Shown here: positions 1 to 11,596 of the stretch, piece after piece
Position numbering within the stretch: position 1 is the stretch's first letter
How the letters are laid out: the number at the start of each line of letters is the position of its first letter
Origin: Clitoria ternatea
Taxonomy: Eukaryota > Streptophyta > Magnoliopsida > Fabales > Fabaceae
Length of the DNA stretch: 64,000 nucleotides
Assembly (NCBI GenBank): GCA_037962975.1
Contig: CM075674.1
Coordinates: 34,548,501-34,612,500 of the forward strand
Reading direction: 5' to 3'
Position numbers and translations under genes: made by a program
Notes under the pieces: generated by a model
The model's database searches: none
Seen by the model: the letters and a program-made list of their open reading frames with translations, nothing else
What the model was told of the DNA's origin: nothing

Positions 1-1266
1 TCGATTTGCATCGGTAGTTCCCTACACACTGTAGTTGCACGGAAAGTGGAACCAGTTGGAGTGGAAACAATAAGAGCATTCTCCATTAAACTGATTGGCA
101 GACCAAGCCGTCGCACATAACTTTCCGAAATAAAGGAATGGGTGGCACCTGAATCATAAATCACATCAACCAGATAACCACAGATGAGGCACTTACCCTG
201 TACCAGATTGTCATTCCTCGTAGTTTCTGAAGCATCAAACGCAAATACACGCCCGGTCATGGCATTCTGGGCATCGCTAGATTGGGCGTCATATCTTCCC
301 GCTTGTGGGTTCCCCCTACCAACTCTATTCCGACCTCCTCTCGAGAAGTTGGAACCCCGGGTCCCAGAAGAGTTAGTTCGGTTATCCGTCCTGCCCTGCT
401 GCTGCCTCTGAGGGCAATCGGGCCTGAGGTGCCCTGGTCGTCCGCACTGGAAGCACACAATCTGATTAGCTTGGCAATGTTTGGCAATGTGTCCTTCCTG
501 ACCACAGTTGTAGCATGTACGATTCCCAGGGGGATTACCCGATCGACCAGTGGAACCTCGGCCAGAGGAGGATGAGGAGGTAGCATAAGACTTGCTGCCC
601 CGAAAGAATTGACCCATCCTCTTGAAGCTGAATCCTTTTGCCTTCAATGGCTTTTTATCTCTTGGCTGGGACATCCTTTGCAACTGCACTTCTTCAGTCA
701 GTCTTGCTTTGTTCACCAAGGTCGGATAGTCCCTAATCTCCATCGGTACGATTACACTACGGAGCTCAATCCATAGTCCAGCTTCATATTTGGCGCACTT
801 ACTACCTTCAGTCCCTTCTAACGAGAAAGGGTGGTAAAAATCACACAGCTCGTCAAACTTGCTGGTGTACTCAGCTACAGACATCCGGTCTTGCTTTTTT
901 CCGGATTTTGTAGTTGTCTGGGAAGTATTTAACAAGGAACCTCCTTCGAAAATTCGCCCATATCAACGGCTCATTAGCTGCGTTCATCTGCACCTTCATA
1001 CCGGACCACCATACTCTAGCCTCATCTTTTAGTTGGTAAGTAGCAAATAAAACCTTTTGCTCTTCAGAGCACTTAAAATATTCAAAAACCTGCTCGATAT
1101 CCCTAATCCAGATGTATGCCCCGTCATAGTCATGTCCCCCTTTGTAAGTCGGAGGATTCCTTTTCAGGAATTTATCCAGAGTGGGACCGGACTCGGTCCT
1201 ACTCATCAGCTGAGTAAATCTAGAGAAGAAATCATCTCTTCCCCCAGAACTAGTCTCTCCGGCCAT
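1..1266 (-). pseudogene. gag with zinc knuckles and start of aspartic protease (element B')
   Basis: The start codon is at 1266-1264, giving MAGETSSGGRDDFF. It leads into the Tekay/Del gag core (FLKRNPPTYKGGHDYDGAYIW, then the VWW and KYFP motifs), the capsid-like protein that packages element RNA. After about 125 residues the frame breaks near 893-900. Compared with the B copy at 42563-42586, about 20 bases encoding the EMEFLKLEQ segment are missing. The downstream frame stays open and holds two CX2CX4HX4C zinc knuckles (about 473-514 and 414-456) that bind nucleic acid. It then enters the aspartic protease active site DSGATHSF near 130-165, cut by the window edge. The deletion makes this copy unable to make full Gag-Pol. 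Confidence 0.85.
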
Positions 1267-1481
1267 TTCATAATTCTACAATGAGCAAACACATCACCAT
1301 TAATAACCAAGATCAGTCAGGGGATCGTAAACTTACCTTATATTCATAGAATACTACGCCAATAGAGTGCCAAGGGAACGGTGCCAGACCACACACAATC
1401 TCAACACAACAAAATACAATTAACTTTCATAAAACTATCACATTCACTAGATCGGCCCACACACCGGCTCTAGAAAGAACC

Positions 1482-1493
1482 GCTCTGATACCA
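1482..1493 (-). promoter_or_regulatory. Primer binding site, element B'
   Basis: The minus strand reads TGGTATCAGAGC, complementary to the 3' end of plant initiator tRNA-Met. It lies two bases inside the 5' LTR end, where reverse transcription starts. Confidence 0.9.
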
Positions 1494-2202
1494 AGTGTAA
1501 CATCCTAGGTTATTTTTACATTTATTTTTATTTAAACAATTACCTCTTACGATAAATTTCTTCCTTTTCTTGAAAATTAATCGATATTTAGAGAAAAAGC
1601 AATTTAATTTGAACACAACGGATGGGAGAAAGGGGAATCAGGGCGTCTCGCTTGAGCGAGGCCCCTACTCGTCTAAGCGAGATTCTGGACTCTCACTTAG
1701 ACGAGGTGCTATTCGTTGAACGAACACCTTTCGCACATCGGATTATACAAAACATGCAACCGGACTCCCAAAACTTCGCTCTAACAAATGGTCCTGTGAA
1801 CCCAAGGAGTTACCATAGCTACCATGAAAACATATGCACATAACAGTAATATATTTTTGAAATATAATTTTCATTCGATCCGGTCTTAATTAAACACAAC
1901 TAATAATTATAATACAAAGTTTTTATACACACATAAGACTCTATAAAGAGTCACTCAAATTCATTTGGACCCTGGCACCGTTCTCCCCCTTGGCGCGGCT
2001 CCATGACTCCTTCCCCCTCCCTGTCTCTGGTTACTAAAAAAAAATAGGCAAGGGTGAGTGTTTGGCATTATAATTAATATAGAACGGAATTTAACACTAT
2101 ATATGCATAGTGATACAAACACATCAAGCATCTCCTGTAAGCAAGCACACTGAAACATAGTGTATTTCATGCAATAACTATATTAGACCAACTACACAAT
2201 CT

Positions 2203-2309
2203 CCATCACATTCCTCACATTCATCACATTCATCACATACATCACATTCATCACATACATCACATTCATCACATACATCACATTCATCACATACATCACA
2301 TTCATCACA
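2203..2309. repeat. 9-bp tandem array in B' LTR
   Basis: The 9-bp unit ATCACATTC, alternating with ATCACATAC, is repeated about a dozen times with almost no divergence. The matching place in the other family-B LTR (about 41205-41280, opposite strand) has only a degenerate version, so the array expanded or was homogenised in this copy. Confidence 0.9.
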
Positions 2310-3289
2310 ACTGACTCTCATACAATCTGACTCCTAGTATCCGGATACTAAAGGATTGGCCTTCAGCTGGGGGTCCTACTTGACACCCCGTGAATCCTGC
2401 TTGGTTCACCGAGTCCTGCTTGACTCTCCACCTCGACCACTGGGTCCTACTTGACCACTGGGTAGCTCAACTGGGCACGAAAACCACGGGAGCCGGAAAT
2501 AAGGGGCTATCATATACCGTCGGTCATCCCATACCACATAATCATTCAACAGTTTACCTTTCTCACAATAATATCAATTTCTCATCACTTGGGTAGCCTG
2601 CTTGCTAACCCGACATCACATAACACTGATCATTTCACATTAGATTCACAAGATCATACATGATAAACTCATCCACATCCGATCATCCACAAATTAATAA
2701 ACTCAGTCACACATGCACAGCATAAACACACAATTACGTTTAACAACATTTTCCTTAGTCTGTTTACGTTACCTCAAAGACCTGAATAAGAAGTGAGTCC
2801 TATTCTAATTAATTATAACCCGAACACCCCCCTTACTTTGGTTCCACGCTTCGATGATCTGCTCTCTGTGCCGATTTCTTTCTCTGAGCACCGGTTCTGC
2901 AATCTCAACTCCTTCACTCAGTCTTCCGTTGCTTAGCCTACTACCTACGGATCATGAAGTACAACTTTATCACTTCAACGTCCTTAGTTCATGGACAACA
3001 TTTGGGCTCACACTCACAGAGGAGTGGAGAACAACCACGAATATAGCCATGCATGGCTCTTAACGGCCAAAGAATAAAAGAAATAAGGGAATTACAATTG
3101 GGTTGGATCAGTAGACTCACCTTGAAGTCTCGATCACAGGAATGGGGTTAAATTGAAGTTCAGACACAAATGGAGTCTCTCTCCAGTGCATGCAGATCAG
3201 CATTAAGAGAGAAGAGTAAAACGAAAGAGGAGGAATAGACCAACAGCAAGGTAACTTCTAAAATAATGAAGAGGGAAAGAAGAGAATTT

Positions 3290-3301
3290 CCTTATATATA
3301 T
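3290..3301 (-). promoter_or_regulatory. TATA box of B' LTR
   Basis: The minus strand reads TATATATAAGG. The same box is at 40207-40219 in the sister LTR. It is the likely core promoter for the genomic transcript. Confidence 0.7.
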
Positions 3302-3853
3302 AGCTCATGGGCAAGATCATCTTTTCCTTTATTTTATTTGTATTCTTACTAAATTTAATCAATTTTTCACTATTTTAAACTATTGCATAGTTATCAAATC
3401 AATTACACGTGTTTATTCCCTCAACGTTTAAGTATTCACAATCCTCTAATAATTCTCAAGAGTATAGGCCCGATATAAATATCGGGCCCCGAAGTCCTAA
3501 CTTAGTATTTATACCTCGGAAATCCGAGCTACAACCTGAGAGATCGGATACCTCATCCGTGCTCACCTCATGGTTACGTATATCCGTTGTTTCAGTCATT
3601 ATGAAGTTAATCCGGGCTATGACCCCGTGTGAGGCGCTCTCCTCACAACGGTTCGGACCACACCACCTGACTCTGTCCGTTCTTCTCCTACACTCTCGAT
3701 CTTTAACTCCGCCTGCTCGCTTCAGATACCGATCTCGACACCGGCTTTCCCAATCTTTGGTTCGGATAGAATAAATGTTAAATAAAACTTCTAAAATATT
3801 TACTAACATTTCCCATTTCTTATAATTCTTATTAAAACATCAGGGACGTTACA

Positions 3854-4575
3854 AACATGCCACTAGAAATAATTCTGTAGTAATTAGAGGAGTCAATGAA
3901 ATTGAAACTACTAATGATGGAGATAAAAAAATGGGAAAGTAAATTTGCTGAACTAGCAACACTTCTAAAAAATATTATTGTGTCTCAAAAACAACAACCT
4001 GCAACCCCTGCTAAGGTATGTTCTATCTATACTTCATTAGATCATTATACCGATTGTTGTCCTACACTGCAGGAAGCTAAAATTCCCGATGAAAATCCTC
4101 AAGTATGAGCTGCCAACTTATACAATAACAAACACCCACAACAACAACATAATAATTATAATCTTTCTTCTAACAGATATAATCCTGGTTGGAGGAATCA
4201 CCCTAATTTAAGATGGGGTAATTCCTCACAACAACCTCATACACCTTTTTAGGCAAATACTAGACCAAGCAGACCTTATCAACCTCCTCATATTTAACAA
4301 CAAGCTACACAAATAGCTGCACCTTTCACTGAGAAATCAAATTTGGAGGAATTGATAAAGCAAATATCAGTAGATAATTTGAACTTCCAAAAAAGAATTG
4401 AGGCTACAATTCAAACTCTTGAAAATCAGATTGGTCAATTGGCTACATCTTTAAACCATTTGCAGTCTTAAGGTTCAGATAAGTTATCCACTCAGATAAT
4501 TGTCAATCCTAAAAATGTAAGTGCAATTACTTTAAGATCTGGTAAAGCTATCCATGGACCAGAAAAACAATAAAA
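3854..4575 (+). pseudogene. Athila gag C-terminal remnant
   Basis: Translation gives the C-terminal half of Athila-type Gag with several in-frame stops. Seen are a knuckle-like stretch (CSIYTSLDH, where the usual second cysteine is tyrosine), an N/Q-rich linker with RNHPNLRWGN, a helical LEELIKQ...IGQLATSLN segment, and an ITLRSGKA motif near 4522-4545 that normally marks the Gag-protease junction. The 5' part is absent because element B' is inserted immediately upstream. The role in the family is RNA packaging; here it is non-functional. Confidence 0.85.
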
Positions 4576-7433
4576 AACTAAAAATACTATTGTCATAAAA
4601 AACATGCAGAAGAAGTTTTAGATAGTTCAAGTAATAATAGTAATGATATATCTCTTACAAATCCTCCTTCTGCAGCTGGTCCTGATAAACAACATATCCC
4701 TCTTTCATTTCCACAAAGACAAAAATCTATACAAAATAAGAAAATGGATGAGGAGATCTTGGAAACATTTAGAAAAGTAGAGGTAAATATACCTTTATTA
4801 GAAGGCATCAAGCAAATCCCATGATATGCCAAATTCCTTAAAGAACTATGCACTAATAAAAGAAGACTAAAAGGAAATGAAAGGATTAACATAAGTAGAA
4901 ATGTGTCTGTATTAATTGAGAAACCTTTGTCATATATACCAGAAAAATGTAAAGACCCTGAGACGTTTACCATTCCATGCATAATAGGCAATAACAAATT
5001 TGAAAATGTCATGCTAGACTTAGGTGCATCTATTAATGTTATGCCTATGACTGTATTTACTTCATTTTCCCTTGGACCTTTGCAAACTACAGGTGTGGTT
5101 ATACAATTAGCAAATCGAAGCTCTACACATCCTGCAGGAATTATTAAAGATGTCCTTGTTAAAGTTAACGATTTAATTTTTCCTGCAGATTTTTATGTTC
5201 TAGATATGGAAAGTGAGAATTCCACCAATAAAGCTCCAATAATTTTAGGTAGACCATTCTTAAAAACAGCTAGAACAAAGATAGATGTGCATGCAGGAAC
5301 ACTTTCTATGGAATTTGGAGATAGTGTGGTTAGATTCAACATTTTAGATGCTATGAAGCATCCTATTGAGGATCATTCTATTTTTTAAATTGACTTAATA
5401 ACTAATTTAGTTGAGGATAATATTATTAAGTTGTCTAATGATGTTGATTTTCCTATATTGTCTGATTTTTATGATTCATTTGTTTGTGATTCATGCATGG
5501 ATTCTCATCAATGCAATGTGTGTGCTGAAATTGAGAAATATCTGCTTAATGATAATAATGATTCACACTCCCTTAAAACAAAAAATATAGTTCTAGATGT
5601 TGTTTCAAAAGAATCAGAGTGTAATAATTTGATTAAAGTAGTTACAAATACATCTGATTATGTTGAAGTACAAGTTGCTGAGACAAATTCAACCAAATTG
5701 ATTCCTTCAATAATGCAGCCTCCTATGTTAGAGTTAAAACCTCTTCCTAAACATTTAAAGTATGCATATTTAAAGGAAGATAAGAATCTTCCAGTGATTT
5801 TTTCTAACAAATTAAATGTTGATCAAGAAACAAGGTTGTTGTAGATTATTAGGAAGCATAAGAAAGCAATTGGTTGGACTTTGACAGATATCCCAGGTAT
5901 TAGCCCTTCCATGTGTATGCATAGAATTCTATTAGAGGAAGAAGTTAAACCAGTAAGGCAACCACAAAGAAGACTTAATCCTCAGATCCTTGATGTAGTT
6001 AAAAAAGAGGTAACAAAATTATTACAAGCTGGCATCATTTACCCTATATCAGATAGCACTTGGGTCAGCCCTGTACAAGTGGTTCCCAAGAAGTCTGGAA
6101 TCACAGTGGTTAAAAATGAAAATGATGAACTAATTCCTACTAGAATCCAAAATAGTTGGCGAGTATGCATTGATTACAGGAAACTTAACAAAGCAACCCG
6201 AAAGGATCACTTTCCTTTACCTTTCATTAATTAAATGTTGGAACGACTGGCAGGCAAGTCACATTACTGCTTTCTAGATGGATTTTTAGGTTACTTCCAA
6301 ATTTATATTGTACCAGAAGATCAAGAAAAAACAACATTTACATGTCCTTTTGGCACTTTTGCTTATAGGAGGATGCCTTTTAGCTTATGCAATGCCCCTG
6401 GTACCTTTCAACGATGCATGATTAGTATCTTTGCTGATTTTCTTGAAAATTGCATGGAAGTATTTATGGATGATTTCACAGTATATGGTTCATCATTTGA
6501 TGCTTGCTTAAATAGTCTAGATAAAGTATTACATATATGCATTGAAACTAACCTTGTTCTTAATTATGAGAAATGTCACTTCATGGTAGAAGAAGGAATA
6601 GTTTTAGGCCATGTAATATCTAAAAAAGGCATAGAAGTAGATTCTGCAAAAATTAATGTAATTTCTCAATTACCTTATCCTTCTTGTGTGTGAGATATTC
6701 GTTCTTTTCTTGGTCATGCAGGTTTTTATAGAAGGTTTATAAAAAACTTTAGTAAGATAGCTCTTCCGTTGTCTAACTTACTACAAAAAAAATATAAAAT
6801 TTGACTTTAATGACAAATGTAAAGAGTCTTTTGATTACTTAAAGAAAGCTTTAACTACCACTCCTATCATCCTGGTACTAGATTGGTCACTTCCATTTGA
6901 ACTTATGTGTGATGCATCAAATTATGCATTAGGAGCTGTTCTTGCTCAAAGAGTAGGTAAAGTACAACATGTTATTTACTATGCCTCACAAACTATGGAT
7001 ACTACACAAATAAACTATACTACCACAGAAAAAGAACTACTTGCTATTGTGTTTGTACTTGATAAATTTAGATCTTATTTGCTCGGTTCAAAAGTAGTTG
7101 TATTTTCAGATCATGCAACATTAAAGTTCCTTTTAAAGAAACCAGATGCAAAACCAATAAGAATTTGACATTGAAATTAGGGATAAAATTGGAGCAGAAA
7201 ATTTGGTGGCTGATCACTTAAGTAGAATTGAAAAAGAACTTGACCCAATTTCCATTGGAGATGATTTCCCTGATGAACAACTTATGAGAATACATGATTC
7301 CACTCCATGGTTTGCTAATTTGGTAAACTACTTAGTTACTTCGTTACTCTCATACATGCATCTAAACAACAAATAATAAAACTAAAAAGTGATTCTAAAG
7401 ACTATGTGTGGGATGATCCTTACTTATGGAAAC
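4576..7433 (+). pseudogene. Athila pol: protease, reverse transcriptase, RNase H (broken)
   Basis: One frame runs to 6693 with nonsense codons at about 4821, 5386, 5842, 6232 and 6691. It contains the retropepsin site DLGASINVMP (about 5017-5046), an acidic linker, and RT with WVSPVQVVPKK, CIDYRKLNKATRKDHFPLPF and the catalytic FMDD at 6463-6474. A frameshift near 6785 (A-rich run) leads to the RNase H segment (MCDASNYALGAVL, 6905-7168), and a small deletion near 7165 shifts the frame again before IGAENLVADHLSRIE. In an intact element these enzymes process Gag-Pol and copy RNA to DNA. The region is cut at 7433 by element C, and its integrase resumes at 19637. Confidence 0.9.
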
Positions 7434-7619
7434 TGTAACATCCTGCTTTTAATAATAGCTCTATTTTGTAAATTATGAAGTATGGAAGGTCTGTAAGGGA
7501 TGATCAATGAATAAAACATCCTATGGATGGCTTATATTACTTCAAAAATTCCATTTTTGGGTATAATTAAAGAAATTACATAGACCTGTAATGATAAGAT
7601 CCATTTTCGGAGTAAAATA

Positions 7620-8560
7620 TGCCTTAGAAAGAACTTTCCGAGTGAAAAAGGGGCTCTGTTCCGAGTGACCAAGAGAAATTCCGAGTGAAGGATGAAATTC
7701 TGAGTGAAAGATTAAAATTTCGAGTGAAAGGTTAAAATTCTGAGTGAAGGTTGTGTTTTCCGAGTGGAACATGGCCGAGAGGGTTTCTTCCGAGTGGAAT
7801 CCCTGTCAGAGACACTCTTGAGTGAAGTGGGACCGATAGAACCACTTCTGAGTTCAAGAATCCGAGTGAGACTCGTATGTATGGGTCTTTTTCCGAGTGA
7901 TAATGACCCTGATGGACTCTGAATGAAACGTAGTTGAAGAAGTTGATCTGATCTCGGCTAAGTAATGATTAACCGAGTGAAACCCAAGTGGGAAATACTT
8001 CTATATTCATAAGTGTTGATATCCGAGTGAAAGATATTCCGAGTGAACCCATGTAACCCGTATTCTGAGTGACTATGTATGGTGTAAGTCCGAGTGGGGC
8101 TTGACTTGGTGAATTTTTCCAAGTGATAAGGAGTGGAATAATTTTGAGTAGAACCTGATTGGGGAGTTTATTCTGAAGAAGGATTAGTTAAGGCATTATT
8201 CGAGTGAAATGGAGGTATGAATACTGAGTGTGGGACCAAATGGATATTGGTCGGTCTTGGAGTTGTGTACTGAGTGAAAAACCAATAGAGTGATGGGTCG
8301 GTTTTAGTGTAATTGCCGAGTGGAAGACTGAGAAAGAGATGACTCAGAATTGGAATGAAATTACCGAGTGAAAGACTAATTGAGATGACTCGATTTCAGG
8401 AGAATATGCCAACTGAGTCACCTCCAAGGAAGAGAAATCAGACCGAATGTTTCAAGAGGAATCAATTCCGAGTGAGTAATAGGTGAAGACTCGGTTTCAG
8501 GAAGTTCTACCGAGTGGATTAAGATGTTGAAGTGGAAACTGAGTGAATGAAAGATCGGTT
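7620..8560 (+). repeat. Dispersed CCGAGTGA motif array in C LTR
   Basis: About 25 copies of (C/T)CGAGTGA or CTGAGTGA occur in roughly 940 bases at irregular spacing of 20-60 bases, nearly all on the same strand. The matching stretch of the 3' LTR (about 16250-16920) has the same layout. It reads as a degenerate motif field rather than a simple head-to-tail satellite. Confidence 0.85.
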
Positions 8561-8580
8561 TTGGGGAGAGAGAGTGTATG

Positions 8581-8714
8581 GCTCAAGCGAGTCGGTATTC
8601 GTTTGAGCGAAACTCACACTCGCTCAAGCGAGTCGGTTTTCGCTTGAGCGAAACCCCTCTGCCAGTGCATTGTATGGAACTCGCTCAAGCGAGTCAGTAT
8701 CCGCTTGAGCGAGA
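8581..8714. repeat. Inverted-repeat hairpin cluster in C LTR
   Basis: The arms CTCGCT and AGCGAG flank a two-base centre (CTCGCTCAAGCGAG). They alternate with the opposite orientation CGCTTGAGCGA in about six half-units over 134 bases. A candidate TATA (GGTATATACA, about 8759-8768) lies about 45 bases downstream. The 3' LTR keeps the cluster near 16927-17043. Confidence 0.85.
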
Positions 8715-8805
8715 GGGACTCAGATTTCCCTCTTTTCACGTTACCGACCATTTCCAGTCGGTATATACATTGACCAGGTAGAATTTCAGTCGGCCAAGAG
8801 GCTGA

Positions 8806-8825
8806 CTGAGTGAAATTTCACTCGG
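8806..8825. other. 20-bp palindrome made of the CCGAGTGA motif
   Basis: Here the sequence is CTGAGTGAAATTTCACTCGG, with one mismatch. The 3' LTR copy at 17136-17155 is a perfect palindrome, CCGAGTGAAATTTCACTCGG. It is the array motif facing its own reverse complement, as expected for a dimeric DNA-binding site or a hairpin. Confidence 0.8.
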
Positions 8826-9270
8826 AATTCACTGTCAGGTTGACGTTTTGACTTCAGTTTTGTCCCTTTATGCATATTTTAATAAATCTTCTTCAATCAT
8901 GCACACTCTAGTGGGTAGGCTGCAGAAGTGGAGCTTACTTTCAATCTAAACCACTCTTAATTCCCACTAATAGCCCACTAGAAACCCACTCTTGGAAAGT
9001 TGTCTCCCACCTTGCATTATTAAATACACACACTGATTCTGAAACTCCCAATTACTCTTCTCCATCAATACACCTTCAATCTGAACCAGGACAACCGAGG
9101 GGACTTCTTTTCAGTCAGCCATAGATGATCAATCCAAGTAAGAGGGGACAGGGTTGTGAATAACTATGAAATGGGTAGAATTGTATGCTGTTCTAGGATT
9201 CCAGAATTAACTTTGTAATTTGTTGCTCATTTTTGAAATTGAAAATGTGTGAATTTGACTCTGACTTCTT

Positions 9271-10240
9271 CATAAAAGTTGTAAATCTTTTTGTTATCTG
9301 AATTTTGAGACCTGAATCAATTAATTTGAATATGTATAGCAAAAGTTATAGCCAAAATACTACATCATGTTCATGTGGAAGATTTATCCTATGTTTTGTG
9401 TATGCTGGGACTTGTATGTTCATAATCAGCCTTTTATGTCTTCAAGAAAGTTGTATATATTAATGTTGTGGATCTATAGAAAGTGGTTTCATGTCAAAAT
9501 GATTTTTGTAGCTCGAGATATGCCTAAAATACTGAAGTATGTCCAAGCTGTAAATCTGTTAACTTGAGATACGAACTTTATTTTTAAAACTGGGAATTTT
9601 GTGGTGAGAATTAGTGATCTGTGTCTTTATGAAAGTTATATATCTTTTTATTATGTGAATTTTGAGACCTGAACCGACTGATTTGAGTATGTGTAACAAA
9701 AGTTATAGCCAAAATACTACAGCATGTCTGAGTGGAATATTTATCCCATGTTTTGTGTATATATTAATATGCTGGGACTTGTACGTACATAATCAGCCTT
9801 TTATGTCTTCATGAAAGTTGTAGGTATTTATGTTATGGATCTATATAAAGCGGTTTCAAGTCAAAATGAGTTTTGTAGCTTGAGTTATGCCTAAAATACT
9901 GAAGTATGTACAAGCTATAATTCTGTTAATTTGAAATCCGAATCTTATTTTTAAAACTGGGAATTGTGTAGTGAGAATTAGTGGTTGATGCATTCATGAA
10001 AGTTGTAGATATTTGTGTTAAGGATAATTTAGAACTGGTTTCATGCCAAAATCATTTTTGTAGCTCTAGAAACGTTCAAATTACTAATATATGTACGTTT
10101 TGGAAAACTCACCTTGAGGCAGTGTGGTATTTCGTGAATAAGTGGTAATTCTGTTTGGAATTTGAAATTGTGTTCTTCATGAAAGTTGTAGATAATTGTA
10201 TTATTAAGCTATAGAAAGTGGAATCACATGAAAAGGTTAT
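9271..10240 (+). repeat. Approximately 183-bp tandem array in C LTR (about 6 units)
   Basis: The anchor CATGAAAGTTGTAGAT, with variants, recurs at 9271, 9443, 9628, 9810, 9995 and 10178. Spacing is 172-185 bases. Flanking phrases (AAGTTATAGCCAAAATACT, GTTTCATGTCAAAATGA) recur with it. Alternate units resemble each other more, suggesting a dimer. The array is also in the 3' LTR. Confidence 0.88.
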
Positions 10241-11306
10241 GATTTGCTCATGTTATGATTGTTTTACTAAAGTATGTTGTTGTTGGAAATGCTGAAAGTT
10301 AATTATAATGGTTATTATGAATGAAAATGATATTTTCTCTATGAGTAACAATTTATTATTAAACTCTTGAGTGATTATGATTTATTATTGATGTTGTTAC
10401 ATTTTAATGAGTATCATACAGTTGTATATTTTGGTGGTGAATAATTATGAATGACATAATTAATATATATGTACATGAATGCCTTGTGGTTATTGTTACA
10501 TGTGGTTGAAACAGTAAATCCATGATTCTGAAAATTATTATTTATGATGTGTCCTTTGAGGACTTGTGGTTTTCCAAGTGGTTTTGGAAATATTAATATC
10601 ATGGTATGTTAAATGATAAAGAGAATTAAAGGCATTCATGCATCATAAGCATTTGGACACACAATGGAATTTTAGGGGTTCCATGATTGCCTACCCTGGT
10701 GGAGGGTTACTCTATGATGAGTTAAAGCCCTATTTTTGCGATGTGTTGGTCATGGGGCTGTAGGGATCCATGACTGTATTAATTCCTACCGATGTCTCTA
10801 TGAGACCTTTTACTGCAGTATTCCCACTAAACCAAATGGATCCAGCATGACATCATTTGACTAATTAAAGACTTAATAATTATAAATGAACTTGTTTGGC
10901 ATATTCATCATAACATTATGTTTTGTTGATTGTGTTTGTGCAATTTTATTTATTTTGTATTTATTCTATATTCTGTCTCACTCTTACATTAAATTTTACA
11001 GTGAATGCTACGCAGAATGAAGAGTGATGCCCTGATTGATGCCTATATGAATTACTACTTGGACTTTGATTTTTATTTATATTTAATGGGTTGTAATAAA
11101 TATAACGTATCATGTACTGTTATCATGCTAAATCATTTCCGCTATGTAAATATTTCATGAATTTTATTAATCACGACTAGTATGCATGATAATATTCCGC
11201 AATTATCGAATTTTATGTGAACTCTGAGTTTAATTTATGAATTTTAAATTGATCTTTCAAAAACGCGAAAAATTTATTCGAAAAATTATACGGGGCGTTA
11301 CAATGG

Positions 11307-11318
11307 TGGTATCAGAGC
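11307..11318 (+). promoter_or_regulatory. Primer binding site, element C
   Basis: TGGTATCAGAGC lies four bases after the 5' LTR and complements the 3' end of initiator tRNA-Met. Confidence 0.92.
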
Positions 11319-11596
11319 ATTTTCAAAAATTCAGGACCAATTGCTATGACATGTACTCTTTCTCAATATAATATGTGAAATGTTTGATTCCTTACTTGAT
11401 AACATGTTAAGTGTGTACTATATGACTTGTGCCTGACTGATTAATTGCAAAATAATTTGTTTGATTACTGTTGGTAATATGATAAATGTGTTATACAATT
11501 TATTGCTTAACTGATAAACTGTAGAATACTTATAGTTAGGTTATAATACAATATATTTTCCCTTAGAATTAGTATAAACCAAACTACGAATGTAGG

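Larger units (their letters stand above)
1..3853 (-). mobile_element. Ty3/gypsy Tekay/Del-type element B' (5' part)
   Basis: Read on the minus strand, the order is 5' LTR (3853 to 1496), primer site (1493 to 1482), short leader, gag (from 1266) and the start of the protease. The rest lies left of the window. It is the same family as the plus-strand copy at 39658-43301, with matching LTR ends and gag. It is inserted in Athila element D, whose gag remnant begins directly at 3854. Its target-site duplication cannot be checked because only one end is present. Confidence 0.9.
1496..3853 (-). repeat. 5' LTR of element B'
   Basis: The LTR is 2358 bp. On the minus strand it starts TGTAACGTCCCTGATG and ends CTAGGATGTTACA, so both ends carry the TGTAAC/GTTACA inverted repeat. 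It aligns along its length with the LTR at 39658-41971. It contains a TATA box (3301-3290), a 9-bp tandem array (2203-2309) and the inverted-repeat cluster at 1648-1725 (TCGCTTGAGCGA, TCGTCTAAGCGA and variants). Confidence 0.93.
7434..11302 (+). repeat. 5' LTR of element C
   Basis: The LTR is 3869 bp, begins TGTAACATCCTGC and ends GGGGCGTTACA. It is near-identical to 16063-19631 apart from the segment around 8293-8603 that the 3' copy lacks. It contains a CCGAGTG motif array, inverted-repeat hairpins and a roughly 183-bp tandem array, annotated separately. Confidence 0.96.

Noticed and set aside
257..586. Open frames on both strands over the gag zinc-knuckle region (also 42888-43229 and 42911-43204)
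   Set aside because: They are shadow frames of the Gag basic/zinc-knuckle coding sequence. The true frame has the CX2CX4HX4C motifs.
9271..10240. Centromeric satellite
   Set aside because: Only about six units lie within an LTR and the same array is in the other LTR, so it is part of the element rather than a free satellite.
10414..10602. 62-codon ORF present in both C LTRs (also 18744-18932)
   Set aside because: It is on the antisense strand of the LTR, low in complexity, with no domain. Its identity in both LTRs only reflects LTR identity.
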